From SVFI01 sp045535935 (lineage in GTDB: Bacteria > Bacillota > Clostridia > Lachnospirales > Lachnospiraceae), in contig JAZSMO010000027.1 of NCBI GenBank assembly GCA_045535935.1, positions 1 through 24,480 of the forward strand: a stretch of DNA of 24,480 nt, given 5' to 3'. Shown one piece after another: positions 5,894 through 13,583 of this stretch. The position numbers and the translations under genes are program-made. Position 1 is the stretch's first letter, and each line of letters starts with the position of its first letter. The notes beneath the pieces are model-generated. The model was not told where the DNA came from and searched no databases. It saw only the letters and a list, made by a program, of their open reading frames with translations.

Positions 5894-7378
5894 ATGGACA
5901 ATAATCAGAAGGAATTTGATTTGTACAAGGATATTCAGGCGCGCACGGACGGCGATATATATATTGGTGTAGTAGGACCGGTGCGAACAGGAAAGTCTAC
6001 GTTTATCAAGCGTCTTATGGATGTTTGTGTTTTGCCGAATATGGAAAAAGAGTACGAAAAAAAACAAGCACAGGATGAACTTCCGCAGAGCGGGACCGGA
6101 AAGACGGTTACGACGACAGAACCGAAATTTATTCCGGGAGAAGCGGCGCAGATCCGGTTAGGAGAGGAAATACCGGTCCGTGTCAGACTGATCGATTGTG
6201 TCGGCTATATGGTAGATGGGGCGACGGGGCATATGGAGGAGGATGCGGAGCGAATGGTACGCACACCGTGGTATGATTATGAAGTGCCTTTTACACAAGC
6301 GGCGGAAATCGGTACATATAAGGTCATACATGACCATTCCACTATTGGGATTGTAGTGACGACAGACGGAAGTTTTTCTGACATTCCGGTAGAAAATTAT
6401 GAGCCGGCGCTGGAGAAAACACTTCAGCAGCTTCGTCAGATTAACAAGCCGTTTATTGTGCTTTTAAACAGTGAAAAGCCGTTTGCGGATGCAACGCAGA
6501 ACCTGGCGCATGCGTTGGAGGAAAAATATCATATTACGGTTATGCCGGTAAACTGTGCACAACTGAAAGAGGAGGATATCCATAAGATTATGCAGAAGGT
6601 TCTGCTGGAGTTTTCGATCAGCAGTATTGCATTTTATATGCCGAAATGGGTGGAGATGCTCCCGGCGGACCATCCGGTCAAACAGAGTCTGGTCAACAAT
6701 ATAAGAGAAAAGATGGGCATTTATCATCGAATGAAAGATATTTATGAGCTGCCTCTTCTTTTGGATGATGACTATGTGACAAAGACCAGGGTGGACCGGG
6801 TAGGACTTGCGGATGGGTGTGTCAGTGTTACGGTTGACATGGATGAGGCGTGCTACTATCAAATGCTCAGTGAGCTTCTCGGTCAGACCATAGAGAGTGA
6901 ATATGACCTGATGGATTATCTGGAAAACAGCGCTAAAATGCAGAAGGAGTATCAAAAAGTAGAAGCTGCAATCAGCAGTGTCCGACAAAAAGGCTATGGT
7001 GTTGTGACGCCGGAGCGAAGCGAGATTACGCTGGATACACCGGAAGTGATACATCACGGAAACAAATTCGGTGTAAAAATTCGGGCGCAAAGTCCGTCGA
7101 TCCATATGATCCGCGCCAATATTGAAACCGAGATTGCACCGATTGTCGGAACGAAAGAGCAGGCGGAGGACTTGATTGCTTACATCGGACAAAATGAACA
7201 GGGGAACGACGGAATATGGGAGACCAATATTTTCGGCAAGACCGTGGAACAGATGGTGCAGGACGGAATCTCGGCAAAAGTAGGTATGATCGGAGATGAA
7301 AGTCAGTTAAAACTTCAGGATACCATGCAGAAGATTGTCAATGACACCAACGGAGGACTTGTTTGTATTATTATCTAG
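5894..7378 (+). CDS. spoIVA: Stage IV sporulation protein A, spore-coat basement-layer ATPase
   Basis: SpoIVA hydrolyses ATP and polymerises on the mother-cell face of the forespore outer membrane, where it forms the platform on which the coat assembles and is needed for cortex formation. The 494 residues match the usual length of about 490. A P-loop GPVRTGKS is at 28-35, and LIDCVGYMVDGATGH around 100-114 is the Walker B/switch-like region typical of this protein. The C-terminus GGLVCIII matches the conserved hydrophobic tail used for targeting. The only ribosome site is GGGG at 5883-5886. Expression is expected only in the mother cell, from the sigma-E promoter just upstream. Confidence 0.97.
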   Translation: MDNNQKEFDLYKDIQARTDGDIYIGVVGPVRTGKSTFIKRLMDVCVLPNMEKEYEKKQAQDELPQSGTGKTVTTTEPKFIPGEAAQIRLGEEIPVRVRLIDCVGYMVDGATGHMEEDAERMVRTPWYDYEVPFTQAAEIGTYKVIHDHSTIGIVVTTDGSFSDIPVENYEPALEKTLQQLRQINKPFIVLLNSEKPFADATQNLAHALEEKYHITVMPVNCAQLKEEDIHKIMQKVLLEFSISSIAFYMPKWVEMLPADHPVKQSLVNNIREKMGIYHRMKDIYELPLLLDDDYVTKTRVDRVGLADGCVSVTVDMDEACYYQMLSELLGQTIESEYDLMDYLENSAKMQKEYQKVEAAISSVRQKGYGVVTPERSEITLDTPEVIHHGNKFGVKIRAQSPSIHMIRANIETEIAPIVGTKEQAEDLIAYIGQNEQGNDGIWETNIFGKTVEQMVQDGISAKVGMIGDESQLKLQDTMQKIVNDTNGGLVCIII

Positions 7379-7384
7379 AAATAG

Positions 7385-7414
7385 CGGCTGCTTTATGGAA
7401 GCAGCCGTTTTTTT
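7385..7414 (+). terminator. Intrinsic terminator after spoIVA
   Basis: A perfect nine-base-pair stem, CGGCTGCTT (7385-7393) with AAGCAGCCG (7399-7407), closes a five-base loop and is followed by seven T. Confidence 0.92.
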
Positions 7415-7416
7415 AG

Positions 7417-7445
7417 TTGATGAAGCAAGCAATTCTTGGTAAGAT
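7417..7445 (+). promoter_or_regulatory. Candidate sigma-A promoter for the DUF512-nucleoside operon
   Basis: TTGATG (7417-7422) and TAAGAT (7440-7445) are separated by 17 bases, placed between the spoIVA terminator and the DUF512 gene at 7499. Both hexamers match four of six consensus bases, so this is moderate support. Confidence 0.4.
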
Positions 7446-7498
7446 AATAGTATGATTTTTAATCAAAATTGTGAGCAGACTGACAAGGTGAGTACAGA

Positions 7499-8911
7499 AT
7501 GAAAAAGTGCTATGAACATGTGGTTAAGGAAGTGTTTCCGGAATCCATCGCTGAGGAGATGGAGATAGAAGCGGGAGATGTACTTCTTGCAATCAATGAA
7601 CAGGAAATAAAAGATGTCTTTGATTATCGGTTTCTGATCAAGGATGAATATATCGAAGTTTTGATACGCAAAGCAGACGGCGAAGAATGGCTACTGGAGA
7701 TTGACAAGGAGTTTGACGATGATCTGGGGATCGAGTTCGAAAATGGGCTGATGAGTGAGTACAAAAGCTGTCACAACAAATGCATTTTCTGCTTTATCGA
7801 TCAAATGCCTCCGGGAATGCGGGAGACACTTTATTTTAAAGATGATGATTCCAGACTTTCGTTTCTCCAGGGTAACTATATTACACTGACCAATATGTCC
7901 GATGAGGATTTCGACCGCATTATTCGAATGCAGTTAGCGCCGATTAACATTTCGGTGCAGTCGACCAATCCGGAGCTCAGGTGCAAGATGCTTAACAACC
8001 GCTTCGCAGGGGAAAAGCTCAAATATCTGGACAAGCTGTATGAAGGTCATGTGGAGATGAACGGACAGATTGTCTGCTGCAAGGGGGTCAATGACGGAGC
8101 AGAGCTTCAGCGCTCCATTGATGATCTTTCCAAATATCTTCCGTTTATGCGCAGTGTATCGGTGGTACCGGCCGGTATTACCAAATTCCGTGACGAATTG
8201 TTTCCGCTGGAGTTGTATACCAAGGAAGAGGCAGGGGAGATCATTGATCTGATCGAGAGTCGTCAGCAGGAGTTTTTTGATGCCTTCGGGCTTCATTTTA
8301 TTCATGCCAGTGATGAGTGGTATATTCTGGCAGGGCGCGATTTCCCGGAGGAGGAACGCTACGACGGATATATCCAGCTGGAAAACGGTGTCGGTATGAT
8401 GCGGCTTCTCATGACGGAGTTTGATGAGACGTGGGATGCATTGATGAGAGATACAGATACATGTGAAAAGCTGGAGGCAATGCAGAGGACGATAACACTC
8501 GCCACCGGAAAGTTGACGTACAATACGCTGGCAGCATTTGCACAAAAGATCATGAAGCGGTTTCCGAAACTTCAGATTCATGTGGCCGCAATCCGGAATG
8601 ATTTCTTCGGGGAGACGATTACAGTATCCGGACTTGTGACCGGTCAGGATCTTTCGGCGCAGCTTTCGGAGCGGCAACAGGCGGGACAAAAGCTTGGAGA
8701 TGCAGTTCTTATTCCGTGCAATATGCTTCGGAGCGGCGAGGAAGTCTTTTTGGATGATATGACAATCACGGAAATACAAAATAAGCTTGGGGTAACGTTG
8801 AAGCCGACAGAATGCACGGGAAGCCATTTGTTGGAAGCCATCTTAAACCCGGCTTATGAAATGAACAGAGCAAATGAAAATTTTGTTTATGTAAAAGCTT
8901 ATGACAAATAA
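7499..8911 (+). CDS. PDZ-radical SAM-DUF512 iron-sulfur protein
   Basis: The protein belongs to the DUF512 family (TIGR03279-like), conserved in Firmicutes and cyanobacteria but without an agreed function. Residues 8-70 form a PDZ-like domain (PESIAEEMEIEAGDVLLAINEQEI). C91, C95 and C98 in SCHNKCIFCFID give the CxxxCxxC motif that would bind a [4Fe-4S] cluster as in radical SAM enzymes. The C-terminal half is the DUF512 domain, including VSVVPAGITKFR and HASDEWYILAG. It has no signal peptide and is probably cytosolic. The 470-residue length is typical. It starts an apparent operon: the purine nucleoside phosphorylase follows after 14 bases. The ribosome site is AAGGTG at about 7486-7491. Confidence 0.93.
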   Translation: MKKCYEHVVKEVFPESIAEEMEIEAGDVLLAINEQEIKDVFDYRFLIKDEYIEVLIRKADGEEWLLEIDKEFDDDLGIEFENGLMSEYKSCHNKCIFCFIDQMPPGMRETLYFKDDDSRLSFLQGNYITLTNMSDEDFDRIIRMQLAPINISVQSTNPELRCKMLNNRFAGEKLKYLDKLYEGHVEMNGQIVCCKGVNDGAELQRSIDDLSKYLPFMRSVSVVPAGITKFRDELFPLELYTKEEAGEIIDLIESRQQEFFDAFGLHFIHASDEWYILAGRDFPEEERYDGYIQLENGVGMMRLLMTEFDETWDALMRDTDTCEKLEAMQRTITLATGKLTYNTLAAFAQKIMKRFPKLQIHVAAIRNDFFGETITVSGLVTGQDLSAQLSERQQAGQKLGDAVLIPCNMLRSGEEVFLDDMTITEIQNKLGVTLKPTECTGSHLLEAILNPAYEMNRANENFVYVKAYDK

Positions 8912-8925
8912 AAGGAGGTAATCAT

Positions 8926-9747
8926 ATGAATGAGGTATATGCAAAATTACAGGATTGTTTAAAGAGTGTGAGAGAGAAGACGGACTTTGTACCGAAGGTG
9001 GCTATCGTGCTTGGATCGGGGCTTGGTGATTATGCGGATGATATCCGTGTAGAGTGTGAGATTCCGTATGAGGATATCAAGGGATTTCCGGTTTCCACCG
9101 TACCGGGACATGCCGGCAAATTTATCTTCGGATATGTGGGCGAGATACCGGTTGTATGCATGAAAGGACGCGTACACTATTATGAAGGATATCCGATTTC
9201 GGATGTGGTGCTTCCGACGAGACTGATGAAGCTGATGGGAGCAGAAATTTTATTCCTGACCAATGCATCCGGCGGTGTGAATCCGTCCTTCGGAGCCGGG
9301 GATTTCATGTTGATTACGGATCAGATTTCCGTGTTTGCACCGAATCCGCTGATGGGACCGAATATTGATGAGCTGGGAACCCGTTTCCCGGATATGAGTG
9401 AAATATATGATAAGCAGCTTTGTGATATTATCCGCAGCACAGCGAAAGAGAATGATATTAAGCTGCAGGAAGGTGTCTATATCCAGTTTACGGGTCCTTC
9501 CTTTGAATCGCCGGCGGAGGTTCGTATGGCAGGACTGCTCGGTGCGGACGCGGTCGGTATGTCCACTGCGGTTGAAGCTATCACGGCAAACCATATGGGA
9601 ATGCGCATCTGCGGTATTTCCTGTGTCTGCAATTTAGGAGCCGGATTATCGGCCAATCCGCTCACACACGAAGAGGTGCAGGAAGCGGCGAACAAAGCAG
9701 CACCGCTGTTTAAAAGGCTGCTTACCGAAAGTGTGAAACGCTTTTAA
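8926..9747 (+). CDS. punA: Purine nucleoside phosphorylase (trimeric type)
   Basis: This enzyme splits inosine and guanosine, and their deoxy forms, with phosphate to a free base and (deoxy)ribose 1-phosphate. Visible motifs are the phosphate site GSGLG (30-34), VPGHAGK (59-65), KGRVHYYEGY (80-89), NASGG (113-117) and the GPSFESPAE / VGMSTAVEA region. The 273-residue length matches the trimeric PNP family, whereas hexameric DeoD has about 235. A strong AAAGGAGG site (8910-8918) lies eight bases or so upstream of the start. It is followed by cytidine deaminase and an amidohydrolase, forming a nucleoside salvage block. Confidence 0.95.
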   Translation: MNEVYAKLQDCLKSVREKTDFVPKVAIVLGSGLGDYADDIRVECEIPYEDIKGFPVSTVPGHAGKFIFGYVGEIPVVCMKGRVHYYEGYPISDVVLPTRLMKLMGAEILFLTNASGGVNPSFGAGDFMLITDQISVFAPNPLMGPNIDELGTRFPDMSEIYDKQLCDIIRSTAKENDIKLQEGVYIQFTGPSFESPAEVRMAGLLGADAVGMSTAVEAITANHMGMRICGISCVCNLGAGLSANPLTHEEVQEAANKAAPLFKRLLTESVKRF

Positions 9748-9758
9748 TCATGGGAGAA

Positions 9759-9775
9759 ATGCTCTCGTTGAGCAT
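9759..9775 (+). other. Small intercistronic hairpin between punA and cdd
   Basis: ATGCTC (9759-9764) and GAGCAT (9770-9775) form a perfect six-base-pair stem with loop TCGTT. No T-tract follows, so it is not a terminator; it might affect processing or stability of the operon mRNA, or be chance. Confidence 0.3.
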
Positions 9776-9796
9776 CACCGGAAAAGAGGGTAAGCT

Positions 9797-10216
9797 ATGC
9801 AAAAAGAACAGATTGTAACATTGATAGAAAGGGCGATGGAGGCAAGGGAGTTTTCCTACTCGCCGTACTCCGAATATATGGTCGGCGCAGCGCTTTTGAC
9901 GGCGGAAGGTGAAATTTATACCGGTTGTAACATCGAAAACGCAGCCTACGGGCCAAGCAATTGTGCAGAGCGGACCGCAATTTTTAAGGCGGTCAGCGAA
10001 GGAAAAAAAGATTTTTCTGCCATTGCCATCGTGGGTGGAAAAAAGGGAAGCGCAGGGGATTATGCAGCGCCTTGCGGTGTGTGCAGACAGGTGATGATGG
10101 AGTTTTGCAATCCGCAGCAGATGCAGGTGATTGTGGCAAAAAACACGGAAGAATATAAGCTTTTTACATTGGAACAGCTGATGCCGGAGGGGTTCGGTGC
10201 AGCAAATTTAAAGTGA
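9797..10216 (+). CDS. cdd: Cytidine deaminase
   Basis: Cytidine deaminase converts cytidine and deoxycytidine to uridine and deoxyuridine in pyrimidine salvage. The 139-residue product is of the small homotetrameric type. The zinc site is complete: C56 and the proton-shuttle E58 in NCAERT, and C93 and C96 in PCGVCRQ. The substrate motif GCNIENAAYG is at 43-52. GAGGG precedes ATG 9797. It sits 49 bases after punA and 13 bases before the amidohydrolase, consistent with one operon. Confidence 0.96.
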   Translation: MQKEQIVTLIERAMEAREFSYSPYSEYMVGAALLTAEGEIYTGCNIENAAYGPSNCAERTAIFKAVSEGKKDFSAIAIVGGKKGSAGDYAAPCGVCRQVMMEFCNPQQMQVIVAKNTEEYKLFTLEQLMPEGFGAANLK

Positions 10217-10229
10217 GAGAGGAACAACT

Positions 10230-11528
10230 ATGAAGATTCGTTTTTACAATGCAAGAATACTGACGATGGAGGAGCCGATTGAGGTTATCACAGGACAACT
10301 TTGGGTGGATGGCGAGAGAATTATCTATGTCGGTCCGAATAAGGCGGAAAAGGAGATTCTTGCAAGTATCGGACAGGAAGCGCCTGCATGGGACAGAGAG
10401 ATTGACTGTGAGGGCAATCTTTTAATGCCGGGATTCAAAGACGCACATGCGCATTCTGCTATGGTACTTTTCCGTTCGCTGGCAGATGATGAACCTCTGC
10501 AGGGATGGCTGGAAAAAAGAATTTTTCCGGTGGAAGGGCAGATGACCGGACAGGATGTGTATGAACTGACCAAAATGTCTGTACTGGAGTATCTGACAAG
10601 CGGTGTTACCGCAGTGTTTGATATGTATCTGACACCGGAGACGATTATTGATGCCTATACGGAATGCGGTATGAGAAATGTACAGGTCAGCGGAATCAAT
10701 AATTTCGGTCCGGAACCGGAGGTCATGGAGGAACGTTTTCTCAAGCTGAATGCAAAAAACAGTTTGTCGTCTTATATGCTCGGTGCCCATGCAGAATATA
10801 CTTGTTCCATGGAGCTTTTGGAGAAGATCGCGGCTATGGTTCAGAAGTACAAGGTACCGTTCTTTGTCCACAATTCTGAGACAGAGTTGGAAGTGAAGGA
10901 ATGTTTCGATCGTTACGGAATGTCTCCGACGCAGCTGTTTGATAAGCTGGGACTCTACGATTTCGGCGGCGGCGGATATCACTGTATTTATTTGGATGAC
11001 AAAGATTTTGAGATATTTAAAAAGAGAGGTCTTACTGCGGTGACCAATCCGGCTTCTAACCTGAAACTGGCCAGCGGTATTGCGCCGATCAGCCGATTCC
11101 TTTCCGAAGGGATTCCGGTAGCGATCGGTACGGACGGAGCGGGAAGCAACAATTGCCTGGATATGTTCCGGGAAATGTTCCTTGTAACCGGTCTTGCCAA
11201 ATATCTGGATAAGGACGCAGCCAGTGTGGATGCAATAGAAGTACTTCGCATGGCAACTGTAAACGGTGCAAAAGCCATGGGACTTCATGACAGCGATGTG
11301 CTTGCGCCGGGCAAATATGCGGATCTTATTATGATCGATATGCATCAGCCGAATATGCAGCCGATCAACAACATTGCCAAGAATATTGTTTACAGCGGAA
11401 GCAAACAGAATGTGAAGCTTACTATGATCAATGGTAAGATTCTATATGAAGATGGCAGATTTGATGTCGGAGAAGATCCGGAAGAATTGTACAAAAAAGC
11501 AAATGCCATCGCAGAAAGGTTTAAATAA
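10230..11528 (+). CDS. Amidohydrolase-family deaminase (SsnA/MtaD-like, nucleoside or base substrate)
   Basis: This is a metal-dependent hydrolase of the amidohydrolase superfamily, in the branch that deaminates S-adenosylhomocysteine, methylthioadenosine, adenosine or related purines. Metal ligands are visible: H73 and H75 in DAHAHS, H214 in VHNSE with E217, H251 in GYHCIY, and D302 in GTDGAGSNN. NPASNLKLASGIAPI (273-287) is the signature before the last Asp. The 432-residue length is normal. Neighbouring PNP and cytidine deaminase favour a nucleoside or nucleobase substrate, but the sequence does not decide which. The MutS-like gene starts two bases after its stop, so they are co-transcribed. 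Confidence 0.9.
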   Translation: MKIRFYNARILTMEEPIEVITGQLWVDGERIIYVGPNKAEKEILASIGQEAPAWDREIDCEGNLLMPGFKDAHAHSAMVLFRSLADDEPLQGWLEKRIFPVEGQMTGQDVYELTKMSVLEYLTSGVTAVFDMYLTPETIIDAYTECGMRNVQVSGINNFGPEPEVMEERFLKLNAKNSLSSYMLGAHAEYTCSMELLEKIAAMVQKYKVPFFVHNSETELEVKECFDRYGMSPTQLFDKLGLYDFGGGGYHCIYLDDKDFEIFKKRGLTAVTNPASNLKLASGIAPISRFLSEGIPVAIGTDGAGSNNCLDMFREMFLVTGLAKYLDKDAASVDAIEVLRMATVNGAKAMGLHDSDVLAPGKYADLIMIDMHQPNMQPINNIAKNIVYSGSKQNVKLTMINGKILYEDGRFDVGEDPEELYKKANAIAERFK

Positions 11529-11530
11529 GC

Positions 11531-13249
11531 ATGGAATATATCCTGTTAGGTGCAACGATTCTTTTGTTTTTTGTTCTGTATATCATTCGTTGCATCATAG
11601 ATGAAAAGCAAAGAAAAAAGGCGTTCAAAAAAAGCTTATACGAAGATTACGGAAAGCCTTCAGATAAAAAATATCCGGAAGGACGTTTGGAAACCATTGC
11701 AGCACATTTCAGAAAGTACGCCGAGGGTGGAGAAACCAAGGATGGTGTAGTGCGGGGGGCATACTGTGTGGATGATATCACATGGAATGATCTGGAGATG
11801 GACAAGGTGTTCCGGCGTATGGATTATACATTTTCTTCTGCAGGAGAAGAAGTTCTCTATACCTTGCTGAGACTTCCGACCTCGGATGAGGAGGAACTTG
11901 TCCGGAGAGAAACGCTGATTCGCTGGTTTTCTGAAAATGAGGATGACAGAGTCCGCCTGCAGCTTTTGTTTGCTGCGATCGGAAGAACCGGAAAGTATTC
12001 GATTCATGAATATATCGATTATCTTGATCAGTTAGAGATAAGAAAAAATACCAAACATTATATGGTCCTGGCAGCGATGGCGCTTTCGCTTTGCTTATGT
12101 TTTGCCGCATATACAGGGATTGGAATAGCACTTTTGTGCGGTCTCCTCAGCTATAATCTGGTGACTTATTTTAAAGAAAAAGGTGAAATTGATCCCTATA
12201 TTACGACATTTGCTTATATGCTGCGCATTTTGGAAATGGAGAGCCGCTTTTTAGGCTGCGGCGTGACGGTGATCGCAGACATGGTTGCGGACATGGATGA
12301 AAAACGGAAAAAATTCCGCAAATTCCGCCGTTTTGCATCGCTCATTACCAATCAGGATTCCATGAGCAGTAATCCATTGGATGTTTTTGTGGATTACGTC
12401 CGTATGGGATTGCATTTGAATTTAATCAAATTTAATACCATGCATTCTGAATGCAAAAAATACAAAGAGGACATGATATCTATCATTGAGACGATGGGAT
12501 ATATCGAGAGTATGATTTCTGTCGGAGCATACCGGGCAAGTCTTGCGCAGTATTGCATTCCGGAATTTTGCGCAGAGAACGCCATATCGAGCAGGACGGC
12601 GGCGCAGGAGATATATCATCCTCTGCTTAAAGATCCGGTAGACAATAGCTTTGCAGTGCGAAAAGCGATGCTTCTTACCGGTTCTAATGCATCCGGCAAA
12701 TCGACCTTTTTGAAGACGGTTGCCATTGCCCAGATTATGGCGCAGTCGGTGCATACCGTCTGTGCAGAATCGTATCGAAGCGGGTACTTCAGAGTATACA
12801 CATCCATGGCACTGAGGGACAGTCTGGAGAGTAGTGAAAGTTACTTTATCGTAGAGATCAAAGCGCTTAAGAGAATACTTGAAGCCGCAGATGAGAAAAA
12901 CTTACCGGTAATGTGTTTTGTGGACGAGGTGCTCAGAGGAACCAATACAGTGGAAAGAATCGCAGCAGCATCGGAGATTTTAGGAAGTCTTACGGACAAA
13001 GGTGTATTTTGTTTTGCAGCGACACATGACATAGAACTGACCTCGCTGTTAAAAGAAAAATATGAGAATTACCATTTCGAAGAGACTATTGCGGATGGTG
13101 ACGTGAAATTTAATTATCTGCTTAGGGAGGGGAAAGCTACCAGCCGCAACGCCATACGTCTCCTTTCTGTACTTGGCTACGAGGATGAAATCATTGATAA
13201 GGCTGAAAAAAGAGCTTCTTTCTTTTTGCAGAACGGAGAATGGAGATAG
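11531..13249 (+). CDS. Membrane-anchored MutS-like ATPase
   Basis: The C-terminal third is a MutS-type ABC ATPase: Walker A GSNASGKST (384-392), Walker B CFVDEVLRGT (462-471) and FAATHD (495-500). The N-terminus has a transmembrane helix (about 3-22), and a second hydrophobic region at 177-213 is likely a pair of membrane helices. Residues 95-115 (FRRMDYTFSSAGEEVLYTLLR) match the MutS core-like region. The mismatch-recognition and connector domains of true MutS are absent, and there is no Smr nuclease domain as in MutS2. At 572 residues it is shorter than MutS (about 850). It is thus a member of the uncharacterised membrane MutS-like group, not the replication mismatch repair protein. It is the last gene of the nucleoside operon, two bases after the amidohydrolase. 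Confidence 0.9.
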   Translation: MEYILLGATILLFFVLYIIRCIIDEKQRKKAFKKSLYEDYGKPSDKKYPEGRLETIAAHFRKYAEGGETKDGVVRGAYCVDDITWNDLEMDKVFRRMDYTFSSAGEEVLYTLLRLPTSDEEELVRRETLIRWFSENEDDRVRLQLLFAAIGRTGKYSIHEYIDYLDQLEIRKNTKHYMVLAAMALSLCLCFAAYTGIGIALLCGLLSYNLVTYFKEKGEIDPYITTFAYMLRILEMESRFLGCGVTVIADMVADMDEKRKKFRKFRRFASLITNQDSMSSNPLDVFVDYVRMGLHLNLIKFNTMHSECKKYKEDMISIIETMGYIESMISVGAYRASLAQYCIPEFCAENAISSRTAAQEIYHPLLKDPVDNSFAVRKAMLLTGSNASGKSTFLKTVAIAQIMAQSVHTVCAESYRSGYFRVYTSMALRDSLESSESYFIVEIKALKRILEAADEKNLPVMCFVDEVLRGTNTVERIAAASEILGSLTDKGVFCFAATHDIELTSLLKEKYENYHFEETIADGDVKFNYLLREGKATSRNAIRLLSVLGYEDEIIDKAEKRASFFLQNGEWR

Positions 13250-13281
13250 TTTGTGTTTGGTAAAGATCAGGAGCGTAAGCC

Positions 13282-13311
13282 TTGACGATGCGCATAGGAA
13301 AGTGGTATGAT
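13282..13311 (+). promoter_or_regulatory. Sigma-A promoter for the 56-residue membrane protein
   Basis: TTGACG (13282-13287) and TATGAT (13306-13311) are separated by 18 bases; each hexamer matches five of six consensus bases. It lies 27 bases upstream of the small gene's start, and could also fire into the following genes if the terminator is leaky. Confidence 0.7.
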
Positions 13312-13337
13312 ATGGGAAGTGATCGGAGGTATATACC

Positions 13338-13508
13338 ATGAATAATCTTATTTTATTTGTAAATACATTTTTATCTTATATTTTACTGATGGTTGTGATT
13401 GCTGTTGTGGCAGCACTTGGATTTTGGGCAGGTTCTGTCTGGAGAAAATCTAAGAATGCCAAGGACGCAGCGATGCTGGAAGAAACGGAAGAAGCAGAAA
13501 CCGAATAG
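13338..13508 (+). CDS. Small single-pass membrane protein (56 aa), unknown function
   Basis: ATG 13338 to TAG 13508 encodes 56 residues. GGAGG (13325-13329) lies eight bases before the start, and the gene is bracketed by its own promoter (13282-13311) and terminator (13517-13551), which together make a real gene very likely despite its size. The product is almost entirely one hydrophobic helix (about residues 4-35, LILFVNTF to LGFWAGSVW), then a basic stretch WRKSKNAK and a Glu-rich acidic tail (EETEEAETE). The positive residues after the helix suggest an N-out, C-in orientation. I do not recognise a family. It could be a small regulatory subunit or a structural membrane peptide; nothing nearby decides this. 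Confidence 0.8.
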   Translation: MNNLILFVNTFLSYILLMVVIAVVAALGFWAGSVWRKSKNAKDAAMLEETEEAETE

Positions 13509-13516
13509 TATAAAGC

Positions 13517-13551
13517 ACAGGTGTTCAAAGCGATTTGAGCACCTGTTTTTT
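13517..13551 (+). terminator. Intrinsic terminator after the 56-residue membrane protein
   Basis: 13517-13529 pairs with 13534-13546 over 13 positions, with one G-T pair, around the loop GCGA. A run of six T (13546-13551) follows. Confidence 0.92.
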
Positions 13552-13583
13552 CATTGTTCATTTTCGGTCAGAAAAGGGGATTT

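Noticed and set aside
7934..8827. Minus-strand open frame of 297 codons opposite the DUF512 gene
   Set aside because: The plus-strand gene has clear family motifs; the antisense product is Cys/His/Arg-rich low-quality sequence typical of shadow frames.
9759..9775. Hairpin between punA and cdd as a terminator
   Set aside because: There is no T-tract after it and the next gene continues the operon, so it is kept only as a low-confidence hairpin.
10422..11345. Minus-strand open frame of 307 codons opposite the amidohydrolase
   Set aside because: Shadow of a gene with all catalytic motifs; no ribosome site or promoter on the minus strand.
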